Shown: in pieces, positions 1 to 9,544 of the stretch | Position numbering within the stretch: position 1 is the first letter of the stretch | How the letters are laid out: each line of letters begins with the position of its first letter | Assembly: GCF_017355955.1 (NCBI RefSeq) | Contig: NZ_JAFFID010000001.1 | Span: 2,356,001-2,420,000 of the forward strand | DNA length: 64,000 nt | Source: Sabulibacter ruber | GTDB lineage: Bacteria; Bacteroidota; Bacteroidia; Cytophagales; Hymenobacteraceae | Direction of reading: 5' to 3' | Translations under genes and position numbers: made by a program | Notes under the pieces: generated by a model | Database searches by the model: none | What the model saw: only the letters and a program-made list of their open reading frames with translations | What the model was told of the DNA's origin: nothing

Positions 1-2852
1 CTGTTCCAGTCATAGCCGGTTTCGGTGATGATGATCGGCATGTCGCCGTTGCTGATGAACTCTTTGTTGATCTGGTGGTAGTTGTTGATGTTGTTTGGCG
101 CCAGAGAAAGCTCTGGGGCTACTCCTACTCTACCGCCGTCGGCATACTGCTCACCGTCAAAGTTGTTGTTGTAGGCGTGGTAGTTGATCTCATCAAAGCA
201 AAGGTTCACTTTCCCGTTGGGCAGGTAGCCTCTGTTTTTCTTACACCAATCTACAAGGCCCTGGTAGAAAGCTGTTTTGGTAGTAGCAATACCGCCGCAA
301 ACCACAATCATGTTAGGGTCTGCCTGCTTCACACCTACGCCGGGGCCCATGGTGCCCATGTGTCCGTCATAGAAGGCGCTCAGGTACGCGGCATACTCAT
401 CACTGTTCTGGTTACCTGCGCGGCCTTTCCAATGGCGGTCTGGCTCGTTATTCGCCTCAATTTTCTTAACCAGGTTCAAACCAATCTTGGCCTGGGTGCC
501 AACTGCTTTCACCAAAGCCGGATTTACGCCGGTGTTGGAGCCATATCTGGCAGCAAACTGGAAGGCCATTCTGGCAATAGCAACGTACGTGGCCGGGGTT
601 TTCTTCGCCTTGTTGTACTCCTCGTTAAAGTAGTTGGTACCAGAGGCGGTAACAGTAGTATAAGAGCTCTTGTACGGCATTGGGGCGTTCTCATAAGACC
701 GGATAGCCGATGGATACGTGTTCACCATCCAGCCAGTAAGGTTCTTAAGACATACCACTACTTCTTTACCGTTGGCTTTGTGGCGGGCATAGATGTCATC
801 CAGTTTCCAGTTTCCTTTCATGGTTGGCTGGAAGGCATACAGTCCTTCTCCGTTGGTCTCCAGAATATTCCAGTCTACATAGTCTCTCACCACGTGGTAA
901 GGGGCAATAGCGGCAATCTTCCATTTCAATCTCTCAGGATCTGTGCTGGCGTTGTCTGAAGGGTACGTGTTAATCCCCAGCATTCTCTTGAGAGGATAAG
1001 CCGGCTTGGTGAAGGTTGGCGGGGTATAAGGCTTGTACTTGCCGTAGAACTTGATCTCGTCTGGCAGAGAAACGCCTCTTCTTTTCCGCAGAATCACGGC
1101 GCTTACTTTGATAGGCGTAGTAAGGGTATGGTCAATCCAGGCGAGGTACTTGTCGCCGTTGTACTGCGGACCAGTGATCTCGCGGCCGGTGCCTCTTTCT
1201 ACGTAAATCACTTTCACTTCATAGCCGGCTGGGATGGATCCCTGGCCATCATAGAAACTGATCTTCTGCAACTCCACTTCCATCTGGTCCGGGAAGTTCA
1301 GGACAATGTCTGACTCTGGCATCATCTCAGAAGTACCCATGTTCACCGTTTTCTGGATGATTCCGTCAAACAGACCTGCAATGTTCTGGTTGCTTTTGTC
1401 TTTGTGATAGCCCCAGTACGGTTTGTAAGGGATCTGACCTGTCACGAACGTACCGGTAGATGGTGCCGGGGTTGGAGCAGGTAATGTATTATTAGAGCTG
1501 CCAGAAGCCACTACCAGAGCTCTGGTAACGCTGGTAGCTGCTGCATACCCGTTACCAGCTGCCTGAGAGGCTGTAATGTTGGCGGTTCCGGCACCTACAA
1601 TGGTAGCTTTCCAACCAGAAGTAGTCTGGGCTACAGTAGCCACGGCCGTGTTGGAAGACCTGAAGGTGATAGGTGTTACGGTGTTGGTACTGGTGGCCTG
1701 CAGTAAGAAGGCGGCATCTCCTACGGTTTTGGAAGGCAGGGCCGCAAACGTGATCACTGCCGGAGTAGAAGGCGTTGTTGGGGTTGTGGTAGCTGTAGTG
1801 GAAATCACCAGGGTTCTGGTCACGCTGGTGGCGGCGGTGAATCCATTGCCGGCCACCTGAGAAGCCGTGATGTTCACAGACCCCGATTTTATGATGGTGA
1901 CCTGCCAGCCCGCTGAGGTCTTGGTTACAGATGCTACCCCCGCGTTAGAGGATTTGAACGTGATAGGCGTTACGGTATTGGTGCTGGTGGCGGAGATAAG
2001 AAACGGAGCATCTCCCAGACCTTTTTTAGGCAAGCCGTTGAAAGTAATCACCGCTTTAGGAGCAGTAGTAGTAGTGGTAGCAGAAACCGTTAACGCTCTG
2101 GTTACATTGGTGGCGGCAGCAAAACCATTGCCGGCGGGCTGTGAAGCCGTAATGTTGGCAGTACCAGCTCCTACAATGGTGGCTTTCCAGCCTTCTGTAG
2201 TTTTTGCCACGGTGGCTACCGCAGTGTTTGAAGATGAAAAGCTGATTGGTGTTACGGTGTTGGTGCTGGTGGCCTGCAATAAGAAGGCAGGATCACCCAC
2301 TTTTTTAGAAGGCAGAGTGGCAAAGGTGATGGCGGCCGGAGTGATTGCCGGAGCAATGGTATTGCTTAAGTCAGCATCAGAAGTGCCGTATACTCTTACT
2401 TTCTGCGGAATATTATTCCAGATTTTATGAACGATGATAGCGTCTGCGGTCACCGGTGTACTTAAGGTAATATTAACCCAGCTCTTGTACGATGTTCCGG
2501 TAAACTTACCCAACAGTACTCTCTGCGTGCCATTAAGGGCGTAGATGTAAGCGGGCTTGTCTGTGAAGGTTTTCTCGTGGTCGTATAAAGAAACTCTGGT
2601 TACGTTGCTTCTTCCCTCTAAAGGAAGCACCACATCAAAGTATAGGTTATTGGTAGCCTGATAGTTTGGCTGCACTAAATCATTCAGATCATCGGTCAGC
2701 CAGGGCGCATAGTTCTGTCCGGTATTAACGGCAGGCTTTATGGCCGTGATTTTAAGGTTTACCTCAGAAGCGTTCTGAGCAGATGATATAAATGGAGTAT
2801 AAAAGGTAAATAAGAAAAATAAGCTTAAAAGTATGGGTTTGGGTAGGTTCAT
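1..2852 (-). CDS. Large secreted modular glycoside hydrolase-like protein (C-terminus outside window)
   Basis: Read directly from the minus strand: an open frame of about 950 codons from the ATG at 2852 to the window edge, so the C-terminus is missing. A signal peptide of about 26 residues ends SSAQ. Next come a discoidin/jelly-roll-like segment, three bacterial Ig-like repeats of about 85-95 residues (roughly 2370-2090, 2060-1800 and 1765-1500), a second jelly-roll-like segment, and a probable TIM barrel. The barrel holds NEPD with Glu803 and ITETG with Glu944. This pair, about 140 residues apart, fits the acid/base and nucleophile of clan GH-A hydrolases. I infer a surface or secreted polysaccharide hydrolase, possibly with a type IX sorting domain in the missing end. 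Family and substrate cannot be assigned. No partner gene is adjacent. Confidence 0.8.
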   Translation of the reverse strand, partial: MNLPKPILLSLFFLFTFYTPFISSAQNASEVNLKITAIKPAVNTGQNYAPWLTDDLNDLVQPNYQATNNLYFDVVLPLEGRSNVTRVSLYDHEKTFTDKPAYIYALNGTQRVLLGKFTGTSYKSWVNITLSTPVTADAIIVHKIWNNIPQKVRVYGTSDADLSNTIAPAITPAAITFATLPSKKVGDPAFLLQATSTNTVTPISFSSSNTAVATVAKTTEGWKATIVGAGTANITASQPAGNGFAAATNVTRALTVSATTTTTAPKAVITFNGLPKKGLGDAPFLISATSTNTVTPITFKSSNAGVASVTKTSAGWQVTIIKSGSVNITASQVAGNGFTAATSVTRTLVISTTATTTPTTPSTPAVITFAALPSKTVGDAAFLLQATSTNTVTPITFRSSNTAVATVAQTTSGWKATIVGAGTANITASQAAGNGYAAATSVTRALVVASGSSNNTLPAPTPAPSTGTFVTGQIPYKPYWGYHKDKSNQNIAGLFDGIIQKTVNMGTSEMMPESDIVLNFPDQMEVELQKISFYDGQGSIPAGYEVKVIYVERGTGREITGPQYNGDKYLAWIDHTLTTPIKVSAVILRKRRGVSLPDEIKFYGKYKPYTPPTFTKPAYPLKRMLGINTYPSDNASTDPERLKWKIAAIAPYHVVRDYVDWNILETNGEGLYAFQPTMKGNWKLDDIYARHKANGKEVVVCLKNLTGWMVNTYPSAIRSYENAPMPYKSSYTTVTASGTNYFNEEYNKAKKTPATYVAIARMAFQFAARYGSNTGVNPALVKAVGTQAKIGLNLVKKIEANNEPDRHWKGRAGNQNSDEYAAYLSAFYDGHMGTMGPGVGVKQADPNMIVVCGGIATTKTAFYQGLVDWCKKNRGYLPNGKVNLCFDEINYHAYNNNFDGEQYADGGRVGVAPELSLAPNNINNYHQINKEFISNGDMPIIITETGYDWN

Positions 2853-4021
2853 GGGCGCGTAGTAAATGGATAATTAAGTCTTAAAATCAAGAGTTGACCT
2901 AAGGCTTTTAATGGCAGAGGAGTGACTTTAAACCGCTAATTCCTAGTTATTTAAAGAATTAAACAGGTATTTAAAGTAAAGAGAGAGCCTTCGCATTACC
3001 TGCGTCGCAAGAAAATTGGCAGCAAAACGCAAATTGACTTTTTTCAGGCAAAATAATCCCACCAAAGCGCTCTTTTTCAAGCACTTTGCACATCAGACTT
3101 AATACCGCAAAGAAATAATGCAATTTAGAGAAATACAGCCAGCATCCTTACTTCTGCTATAATTTCAATAACCTTGTTAAATTGAAACTATGACGGGGTC
3201 TGAATGTTATTTGTATCAGGAAGTTATCGTATAAACCGAAAGTTTAAGGGTTTGAACAAATACAAAGAGTACAATTGATCGGTGTATTAATACGGTTCAA
3301 AATTACAGTACAAAACCTAAACCCGCAACCCTCAGTTTTGCACTATTTCTACAAAAAGAGATTTATATCTGAAGAAATTTTGTGCTAATCCGTATACACC
3401 TTCGTTATAAACTTAAATTTCAAGGGAAATAACCTTGGAATTAATCATCCCACTTTAATCATTAATTATTTGGCATTTAATCAGATAAGCAATTTATAAT
3501 ATATAAAAAAGCTATATTCAAAAATATAATATTTCTAATCACCCACCTTTATAGACATTTCTTAGGAAATTGCACAATTATAGAATCAGCAGCTTTTAAC
3601 CCTCAGAGTCTACACTCTTTTCAATAATGAATTGAAATATTCGGCAATCAATATAGAATTGACAATATATAAGCATGCTCCTCTTATTAGATAGGCTGGC
3701 AAAGAGGCGCACCTGCTGCCTGTCATTAACTTCCTTTGATCAGAGCCAAAAACCAGGGAAACAGAAACAAATTCACCTTGGGCCTGCTTTGTCAATCACC
3801 CAGTGGCTTAAAGCAGAAGCATGAAAGAAGGACGGACACAAGCCGCCACGCTTACCAGGCAGGGTACATTCTTGTAATTACAGCTATATAAATTTCCTGC
3901 CCAGTGTCATTACCCTCGCCTGACAGTCCTGCATGATTGAAGGAGTTGCGTTACAGAAGTTCTTTAAACTTTTTTTGGGAAAGCGTCTTTGTATGATAGG
4001 TGGTGCGAAAGGTGTTCTCTC

Positions 4022-4059
4022 CGTTTCTGGCCTGGTTTCCGGAAAACAGGCCAAGAACG
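4022..4059. repeat. Dispersed intergenic palindrome (family copy 1)
   Basis: Imperfect palindrome CGTTTCTGGCCTGGTTT / AAAACAGGCCAAGAACG around a short loop. It matches the family consensus (arm GTTTTAGGCCTGTTTT, 4-base loop, complementary arm). Confidence 0.7.
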
Positions 4060-4088
4060 ATAAAGAACCGATTGGAAAAGGATAGAAA

Positions 4089-4139
4089 GCGAAAGCCCCG
4101 GGTAAACTCTATTATTAAGAGTTTACCCGGGGCTTTCGC
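4089..4139 (-). terminator. Strong hairpin downstream of PBP1A
   Basis: Perfect 22-bp stem (4089-4110 with 4118-4139) and a 7-base loop ATTATTA, starting 18 bases past the PBP1A stop. On the minus strand the stem is followed by a pyrimidine-rich run (TTTCTATCCTTTTCC), which supports termination of the PBP1A transcript. Confidence 0.75.
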
Positions 4140-4157
4140 AATGGGTAAGATTACCGC

Positions 4158-6482
4158 TTAGAATTGAGCCGAAACGCTGTCGTTTAGTTGCTCAAGCATC
4201 GTATCCACCGCAGTGGTGTCAACTTCTCTTCTTCTGCGCGGCACTACTGTAATACAGTTATACTGTTTATTGATCTTCACGGTAGGCTTAGGGAACGGCC
4301 CCAGTTTGATGCCCAGATTAGGATCACGGTACACTTTCTCCATGAACCGCCCAAAGATAGGAAGCGCCGTTTTAGAGCCTTCACCGGTTCCGGACGTCCG
4401 GAAGTGAATACTGCGGTCTTCGCCGCCCACCCAAACGCCGGTTACCAGGTCTTTGGTGACGCCTATGTACCAGCCATCGGAATGGTTAGAGGTAGTACCG
4501 GTTTTACCGCCAATCTGGTTTCCTTTCTTCCAGAGATCATATTCCCAAAGCGCCTGCGAGGTACCGCCTGGTTCCTCCATGGTTCCTTTGAGCATGTGCA
4601 CCATCAGGAAAGCGGTTTCTTCTGAGATCACCCTTTTCTGCTGCGGATTGAACTGGTCTACCACATTGCCGTTGCGGTCTTCTATCCGCATCACCAGCAT
4701 GGGTTTGTTCAGGAAACCGTGGTTAATGAAGGTACTGTAGGCGTTTACCATCTCGTAAACACTCACATCAGAAGACCCCAGACCAATGGAAGGAACCGCT
4801 TCAATGGGGCTGGTGATTCCTAACCTACGGGCAAACTTACGCACCGTGTCCCAACCGATGGCCTCGGTTAACTGGGCGGTTACGGTATTGATGGAGCGGC
4901 CCATGGCGTGGCGCAAAGTCATTTGCCGGCCAGAGATGGAATGATCTGCGTTATGGGGCGACCACTCCATGGGTTTTCCGTTCTCTACGTAGCGGATGGT
5001 TACCCGCTGGTCCTGGATCTTGTCACAGGGTGAGTAACCGCCGTCAATGGCAGCCGCGTACACAAATGGCTTAAAGGTAGAACCCGGCTGGCGCTTGGCT
5101 TGCTTTACATGGTCAAACTTGAAGTTATCGTAGTCAATGCCCCCTACCCAGGCTTTGATATGGCCGGTGTACGGATCCATGGTCATCATGCCCGCCCGCA
5201 GGAACCGCTTGTAGTACCGCAGCGAGTCCATAGAACTCATGGTTACTTCCTTAGGTCCTTTCCAGGAGAACACGGTCATCTTTTTAGGCGTGTTAAGCTC
5301 GCGGTTAATGGCGGCCGTGTCATCGCCGTACTTGTTTTTTAAAGACTCGTACACCGTGGCTCGTTTAATGGAGGCCTCAATAAAGCCCGGTATCTCTTTG
5401 TCTTTGTCATCTACCCACGGATTACGCCCCCGCCAGTGGTTCTCAAACCGGTTCTGCAGGGATTTCATCTTCTCCTTCAGGGCTTCTTCGGCCAGGAGCT
5501 GCATGCGGGAGTCAATAGTCAGGTAGATTTTAAGACCATCGGCGTAAATGTCCAGGCCTTTTTCCTCGGCCCAGTTACGCACAAACTCGTTTACTGCCTG
5601 GCGGTAGTAAGCCGGCACGCCATCTAAGTGCTGCTCAACGTGGTACTTCAGATCAATAGGCAACTGGCTCAGGGAATCGGCTTGGGCAGCGGTGATCACC
5701 TTGTTACGGGCCATTTGGTTCAGCACCACATTGCGGCGAGCCAGGGCATTTTTAGGATTGAACCGTGGGTTATAGGTAGTGGGCGCCTTGAGTACCCCCA
5801 CCAGCATGGCTGCCTCCTCGGGTTTCAGTTTGTCTGGCGTGGTGCTGAAGAATGTCTTGGAAGCCACCTTGATCCCGAAAGCATTGCTCCCGAAATCAAC
5901 GGTGTTTAGGTACATGCCCAGGATTTCGTCTTTGGTATACCGCTGCTCCAGTTTAATAGAGGTGTTCCACTCCTTGGTCTTGGCCACAATGGTAGAAACC
6001 AACGGCACGTGCCCCAAAATGCCTTTGGTATTCTTGGTACGGGTTTTATATAGGTTTTTGGCTAACTGCTGCGTCAGCGTGGATGCTCCACGCGATTCGC
6101 CGCGGAGGTTATCTTTCACCGCCGCCAGCACCGATACCGGGTCAATCCCCTGGTGCTCGTAGAAGCGCTCGTCTTCTGTGGCCACCAGCGCTTTCACCAT
6201 AATGGGGTTGATGCTGTCATACGGCACCAGGTCACGGTTCTCCCGGAAATACCGGCCCAGCAGAACCCCGTCTGACGAGTAAATCTCTGAAGGCAGGTTA
6301 TTCTGCGGATTTTCCAGGTCATCTAACCCCGGTGACTCCCCAAACAAGTAAAACAGGTTGAAGTCAACGGCGAGAAAATATAAGACAATGAACGTCGCCC
6401 CGAAGACAAAGGTCTTCCAGAGGGTACGAATCAATTTATTGTATTTGGTACGCGGGGGGTTAATCTTCTGTTCTTCTGGCAT
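4158..6482 (-). CDS. mrcA: Penicillin-binding protein 1A, bifunctional peptidoglycan synthase
   Basis: Class A PBP that polymerises lipid II into glycan strands and cross-links the peptides on the outer face of the inner membrane. The 774 residues fit the family. A cytoplasmic N-terminus and one membrane anchor (about residues 20-45) come first. The GT51 transglycosylase follows, with EDERFYEHQGID (catalytic Glu103) and GASTLTQQLAKN. The transpeptidase domain has all three motifs: STFK (Ser468, Lys471), SIN (Ser530) and KTGT (Lys660). It is transcribed alone, downstream of a TAnnTTTG box and upstream of a strong hairpin. The amidase gene beyond it, also minus, is another cell-wall gene but is separated by about 270 bases. 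Confidence 0.97.
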   Translation of the reverse strand: MPEEQKINPPRTKYNKLIRTLWKTFVFGATFIVLYFLAVDFNLFYLFGESPGLDDLENPQNNLPSEIYSSDGVLLGRYFRENRDLVPYDSINPIMVKALVATEDERFYEHQGIDPVSVLAAVKDNLRGESRGASTLTQQLAKNLYKTRTKNTKGILGHVPLVSTIVAKTKEWNTSIKLEQRYTKDEILGMYLNTVDFGSNAFGIKVASKTFFSTTPDKLKPEEAAMLVGVLKAPTTYNPRFNPKNALARRNVVLNQMARNKVITAAQADSLSQLPIDLKYHVEQHLDGVPAYYRQAVNEFVRNWAEEKGLDIYADGLKIYLTIDSRMQLLAEEALKEKMKSLQNRFENHWRGRNPWVDDKDKEIPGFIEASIKRATVYESLKNKYGDDTAAINRELNTPKKMTVFSWKGPKEVTMSSMDSLRYYKRFLRAGMMTMDPYTGHIKAWVGGIDYDNFKFDHVKQAKRQPGSTFKPFVYAAAIDGGYSPCDKIQDQRVTIRYVENGKPMEWSPHNADHSISGRQMTLRHAMGRSINTVTAQLTEAIGWDTVRKFARRLGITSPIEAVPSIGLGSSDVSVYEMVNAYSTFINHGFLNKPMLVMRIEDRNGNVVDQFNPQQKRVISEETAFLMVHMLKGTMEEPGGTSQALWEYDLWKKGNQIGGKTGTTSNHSDGWYIGVTKDLVTGVWVGGEDRSIHFRTSGTGEGSKTALPIFGRFMEKVYRDPNLGIKLGPFPKPTVKINKQYNCITVVPRRRREVDTTAVDTMLEQLNDSVSAQF

Positions 6483-6523
6483 GCTGCTATTACGGGCACA
6501 GAACCCGTCTTCTCACAAACGCC

Positions 6524-6531
6524 CAAAGTTA
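6524..6531 (-). promoter_or_regulatory. Candidate -7 box for PBP1A
   Basis: Minus-strand TAACTTTG matches the Bacteroidota -7 consensus TAnnTTTG exactly, about 42 bases before the PBP1A start codon. I see no good -33 TTG at the usual distance. Confidence 0.5.
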
Positions 6532-6566
6532 CGGGAAAGTGTTGGTTTTCGCGAAGTTGCAAAGCT

Positions 6567-6602
6567 GTTTAGGGGCTATTTTCCAGAAAACAACCCCTAA
6601 AC
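6567..6602. repeat. Dispersed intergenic palindrome (family copy 2)
   Basis: Outer arms GTTTAGGGG (6567-6575) and CCCCTAAAC (6594-6602) pair perfectly around a TTTT/AAAA inner stem. It lies upstream of PBP1A and downstream of the amidase gene. Confidence 0.75.
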
Positions 6603-6748
6603 GGCCCAACTTACCAGAAAAGCTTGTTCCTGAGGCCAAAGCCAAAGCCCTTTGGATCACTTAAAATGCCAAGGGATTTTGAACCAAAGTCGGACTTTCA
6701 TCAGTGCTCCTGCCAAGCCTGAGCATTAAAGATGAGGCAGGTTTCTGT

Positions 6749-7687
6749 TTACAGGCTCTTTTTATAAAGGTGATACAAAACCTTTTTATCATCATCGGTC
6801 AGAATCCCGTTTACTTCCTTCTGGATGAAATGGAGCTTGAAGGCCTTGATGGCGGCTTCCAGGTTCTTCACGTCATAGCCAATAATGCGCAGGGCATCTT
6901 TGGGCTGAAACGTGAGAGGGATAGTATCTACCGCCACCGTAGTGGTGGGCACCATTACGGGAGCCGGCACGGCGGCACTGTCTGGGCTTACGGCGGTAGA
7001 ATCCTGGTAAAGCGGAATGGTGGTCTCAAACACTGAATTGCGCACGGCTTCTTCATCGTACCAAATCCCGAACCCGGCATCGGCCAGTTGTTTCCACGGG
7101 AACGTGGGGTTGGGATCTACCTTCCGGCTGGGGGCAATGTCTGAGTGACCTATGAAATTGGCAGCGGGTATTCCGTGTGTTTTCTTCAAAATAGTCAGAA
7201 CCTGCAGCAAACTGGAGATCTGCGCCTCGGCGAAGGGCTCAGAGCCGTTATTATCCAGCTCAATACCAATGGACGTCGAATTCAGATCGGTGGTGTTGCC
7301 CCATTTACCGGCTCCTCCGTGCCAGGCGCGCAGGTAATCGCTGAGCATGTGGTACACCTTGCCATCGCGGCCAATCACGTAATGGGCACTCACCTGCGTT
7401 CTGGGGGTGGTAAAGGTTTTGAGCGTCTGCTCCGTTGAGTTCTGCGCCGTGTGGTGGATGACCACATAGTTGGGTTTGCGCATGTTAAAGTTGGTGGTTC
7501 CTACCCATTGGTCGCCCTGCTGCAGGCTGTCTTCGCCAGGATTGGTCACTGGGGTCTGGCGCAGGGTTTTGGCGTAGGTTTTCACCTGTTTCTTGTAGGC
7601 CCGGTTAGTGGTTGCGTACGGATTGCTGGTGCAGGCGGCCACTACCAACAGCACCGGCAAAAAGTGTTTGGAGGAGAAATGTTTCAT
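6749..7687 (-). CDS. N-acetylmuramoyl-L-alanine amidase, lipoprotein (Amidase_2)
   Basis: AmpD-like zinc amidase that cleaves the bond between MurNAc and L-Ala in peptidoglycan or muropeptides. I chose the ATG at 7687, seven codons inside the longest frame, because it begins a proper lipoprotein signal (lipobox VVAAC, Cys19). The core shows VVIHHTAQ with a zinc His, the AWHGG segment, SIGIELDNNG, and GHSDIAPSRKVDPNP with the second zinc His and the basic/Asp motif. A C-terminal segment of about 50 residues (NLEAAIKAFKLHF, then NGILTDDD) resembles a peptidoglycan-binding domain. The lipid anchor implies action in the periplasm. Confidence 0.92.
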   Translation of the reverse strand: MKHFSSKHFLPVLLVVAACTSNPYATTNRAYKKQVKTYAKTLRQTPVTNPGEDSLQQGDQWVGTTNFNMRKPNYVVIHHTAQNSTEQTLKTFTTPRTQVSAHYVIGRDGKVYHMLSDYLRAWHGGAGKWGNTTDLNSTSIGIELDNNGSEPFAEAQISSLLQVLTILKKTHGIPAANFIGHSDIAPSRKVDPNPTFPWKQLADAGFGIWYDEEAVRNSVFETTIPLYQDSTAVSPDSAAVPAPVMVPTTTVAVDTIPLTFQPKDALRIIGYDVKNLEAAIKAFKLHFIQKEVNGILTDDDKKVLYHLYKKSL

Positions 7688-7973
7688 AGCAATGGTTAGG
7701 AAGCCCAAATATGCTCATTTTCTGCGTACCACTGAATTCAGAAAACAACTTGATTAATACCCGGCCAACCTCTGGCTTGAAACAAAGCCTGTCAGTGCGC
7801 CTGCCATAGCTGACGCTCTATTATATAAAGGAGCCTTGCGTAAGTAAACAATTGATTCTTAGCTATTTTATTCACACCTTGTACCTACCCAGGCAGTTGG
7901 CCCGGGTAAAATTCCATGAGCGAAAGGCCTGCCAAGACTTACCTGTTTCTTCTAACCATAAATGCTTATTCCT

Positions 7974-8582
7974 ATGGAAAACACAAAGAAAATCCTGTTC
8001 CTGACCGGTGATTTCGCCGAGGATTATGAAACCATGGTTCCCTTCCAGATGCTGCTTATGGTGGGGTATGAAGTGCATGCCGTGTGCCCCGGCAAAAAGA
8101 AAGGCGATACCATCAAAACCGCTATCCATGACTTTGAGGGCGACCAGACCTACACTGAGAAACCCGGCCACAACTTCCAGCTCACCTACTCTTTTGCCGA
8201 TGTAAACCCCGCAGAATATGCCGGCCTGGTGATTGCCGGTGGTCGGGCCCCAGAATACCTTAGGCTGAACCAAACCGTGCTGGAGCTGGTGCAGCACTTT
8301 ATGAAAAAAGACAAACCGCTGGCCGCAGTTTGCCACGGAATCCAGATCCTTACCGCCGCCCGCGTGGTAGAAGGACGCCGGCTTACCGCTTATCCGGCCG
8401 TTGGCCCAGAGGTAAGTCTGGCCGGCGGCACTTTTGTGCCCGTTGACGCCACCGAAGCCGTAGTAGACGGCAATCTGGTTACTTCTCCTGCCTGGCCTGG
8501 CCACCCGGCCCTAATCAGGGAGTTCCTGAAAGTGATGGGCGCCAAAATTGAAATCAATGCCACTGCGGCAATGGAGTACTAA
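7974..8582 (+). CDS. DJ-1/PfpI family protein (class I glutamine amidotransferase-like)
   Basis: About 202 residues with the DJ-1/PfpI fold: conserved Glu16 in DFAEDYE and the nucleophile elbow AAVCHG with Cys120 and His121. Family members act as glyoxalase III/deglycases, chaperones or intracellular proteases, and sequence alone does not separate these. An upstream in-frame ATG at 7962 would add four residues (MLIP); I prefer 7974 because relatives begin directly before the first beta strand ([10 protein letters not shown]). It is monocistronic, followed within 25 bases by a dispersed palindrome. Confidence 0.88.
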   Translation: MENTKKILFLTGDFAEDYETMVPFQMLLMVGYEVHAVCPGKKKGDTIKTAIHDFEGDQTYTEKPGHNFQLTYSFADVNPAEYAGLVIAGGRAPEYLRLNQTVLELVQHFMKKDKPLAAVCHGIQILTAARVVEGRRLTAYPAVGPEVSLAGGTFVPVDATEAVVDGNLVTSPAWPGHPALIREFLKVMGAKIEINATAAMEY

Positions 8583-8603
8583 CTCTGTTCACTGGCTATT
8601 TTC

Positions 8604-8643
8604 CTATTTCTGGCCTGTTTTCACAGAAACAGGCCAGAAATAG
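8604..8643. repeat. Dispersed intergenic palindrome (family copy 3)
   Basis: Perfect 17-bp arms (8604-8620 with 8627-8643), CTATTTCTGGCCTGTTT and its complement. It follows the DJ-1/PfpI gene by about 20 bases. No T-tract follows the stem. Confidence 0.85.
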
Positions 8644-8825
8644 CCTTTCTCAAAAAAATTTCAGACCCAGCCCTACTCTCTCGCTTATCCTTTTCTTTAA
8701 AAAACCCTCTAAACATTAAGCAAACAAACATTTTCAGTGCCTTTCAGGGCTGATATTGATTTAGGCTTATTAGAAGAAAATTACAATTAACATAAATTTT
8801 ACTTCCCTTCTGGTGCTCTTTGCTT

Positions 8826-8833
8826 TACCTTTG
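8826..8833 (+). promoter_or_regulatory. Candidate -7 box
   Basis: TACCTTTG matches TAnnTTTG exactly, 34 bases before the ATG at 8868. No clear -33 TTG is seen at the usual distance. Confidence 0.5.
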
Positions 8834-8867
8834 TAAGCTCTCTTTGCTTCATTTAAAAGTAGTTGCT

Positions 8868-9467
8868 ATGGATTTACCTCCTATTTACCTAGCAAATGAG
8901 TTTGAACCTCTTCCGGAAGAGCTTTATTCTGTAGAATCTGGCAAGCCTTTCCATTCATGCATCACGTGTCACCAGCCTCTGCTCCAGGACGGAGTTAATT
9001 ACCTGCTGGAGAAGGCCGTTCGGTATTATCCAGAGGCAAAGGTGCAAGACGTGATTTTTGAGTACGCTATGTGCATGAACTGCGCCCAGCAGTTACGGGA
9101 AGAGCTCTCGCAGGAGTCAAAAGCCAATATTGATGCCTTCTTTGCCGAGCGGGTAAACCTGGTTGCAAGGCGCGAAGCCCTGATGGCGCTGCCTGATCCT
9201 CTTCGGTTAGAGAACTGGATTTCGCATTGCCTCATTACGGGTATTCCGCGTACAGAATGCACCGAGTACCAGATTTATGCCCAGTGCGATGGCCACGACC
9301 TTCTCTACACCTACATGCCCTACATGATCAGCAGCCAGGCCATGGAGGAAATCCAGGAACTGATCTCGGCGCACACCCGCCAGGTCCTGGATGATTTCAT
9401 GGATCAGCACTTTGGCTTACCGCCAGAACTCCGCTCCCTGCTGCAGGATAAGTTGGTGTTGATTTAG
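8868..9467 (+). CDS. Conserved hypothetical protein with paired Cys motifs
   Basis: About 199 residues from the ATG at 8868. The longer frame from 8820 would begin inside the predicted promoter, so I reject it. The N-terminal half contains CITCHQPL (CxxC) and, about 50 residues later, CMNC (CxxC), a spacing that would suit one zinc site. The rest is acidic and probably helical, with no signal peptide or membrane segment. I do not recognise the family; a small cytosolic zinc-binding protein is the most that can be said. The next gene on the same strand is 77 bases away. Confidence 0.75.
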   Translation: MDLPPIYLANEFEPLPEELYSVESGKPFHSCITCHQPLLQDGVNYLLEKAVRYYPEAKVQDVIFEYAMCMNCAQQLREELSQESKANIDAFFAERVNLVARREALMALPDPLRLENWISHCLITGIPRTECTEYQIYAQCDGHDLLYTYMPYMISSQAMEEIQELISAHTRQVLDDFMDQHFGLPPELRSLLQDKLVLI

Positions 9468-9544
9468 AAGTTTCGTTTCTGGCTTTGTATGGAGTAGGTT
9501 TCTATCTTTCCGAAGTAGAACCAAACCAGTTAACCTGAACCAGA

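Larger units (their letters stand above)
2853..4157. other. AT-rich intergenic region with no convincing gene
   Basis: About 1.3 kb between the start of the secreted hydrolase and the end of PBP1A. It is markedly more AT-rich than the flanks. It contains one member of the dispersed palindrome family (4022-4059) and a strong hairpin (4089-4139). The longest frame (61 codons at 3610-3795, minus) has no recognisable features. The promoter of the hydrolase should lie in the part near 2853-3300, but I could not pick a clear TAnnTTTG box. Confidence 0.6.

Noticed and set aside
3610-3795. 61-codon minus-strand frame in the gap before PBP1A
   Set aside because: No recognisable features, no promoter or related context, and composition like the surrounding non-coding DNA.
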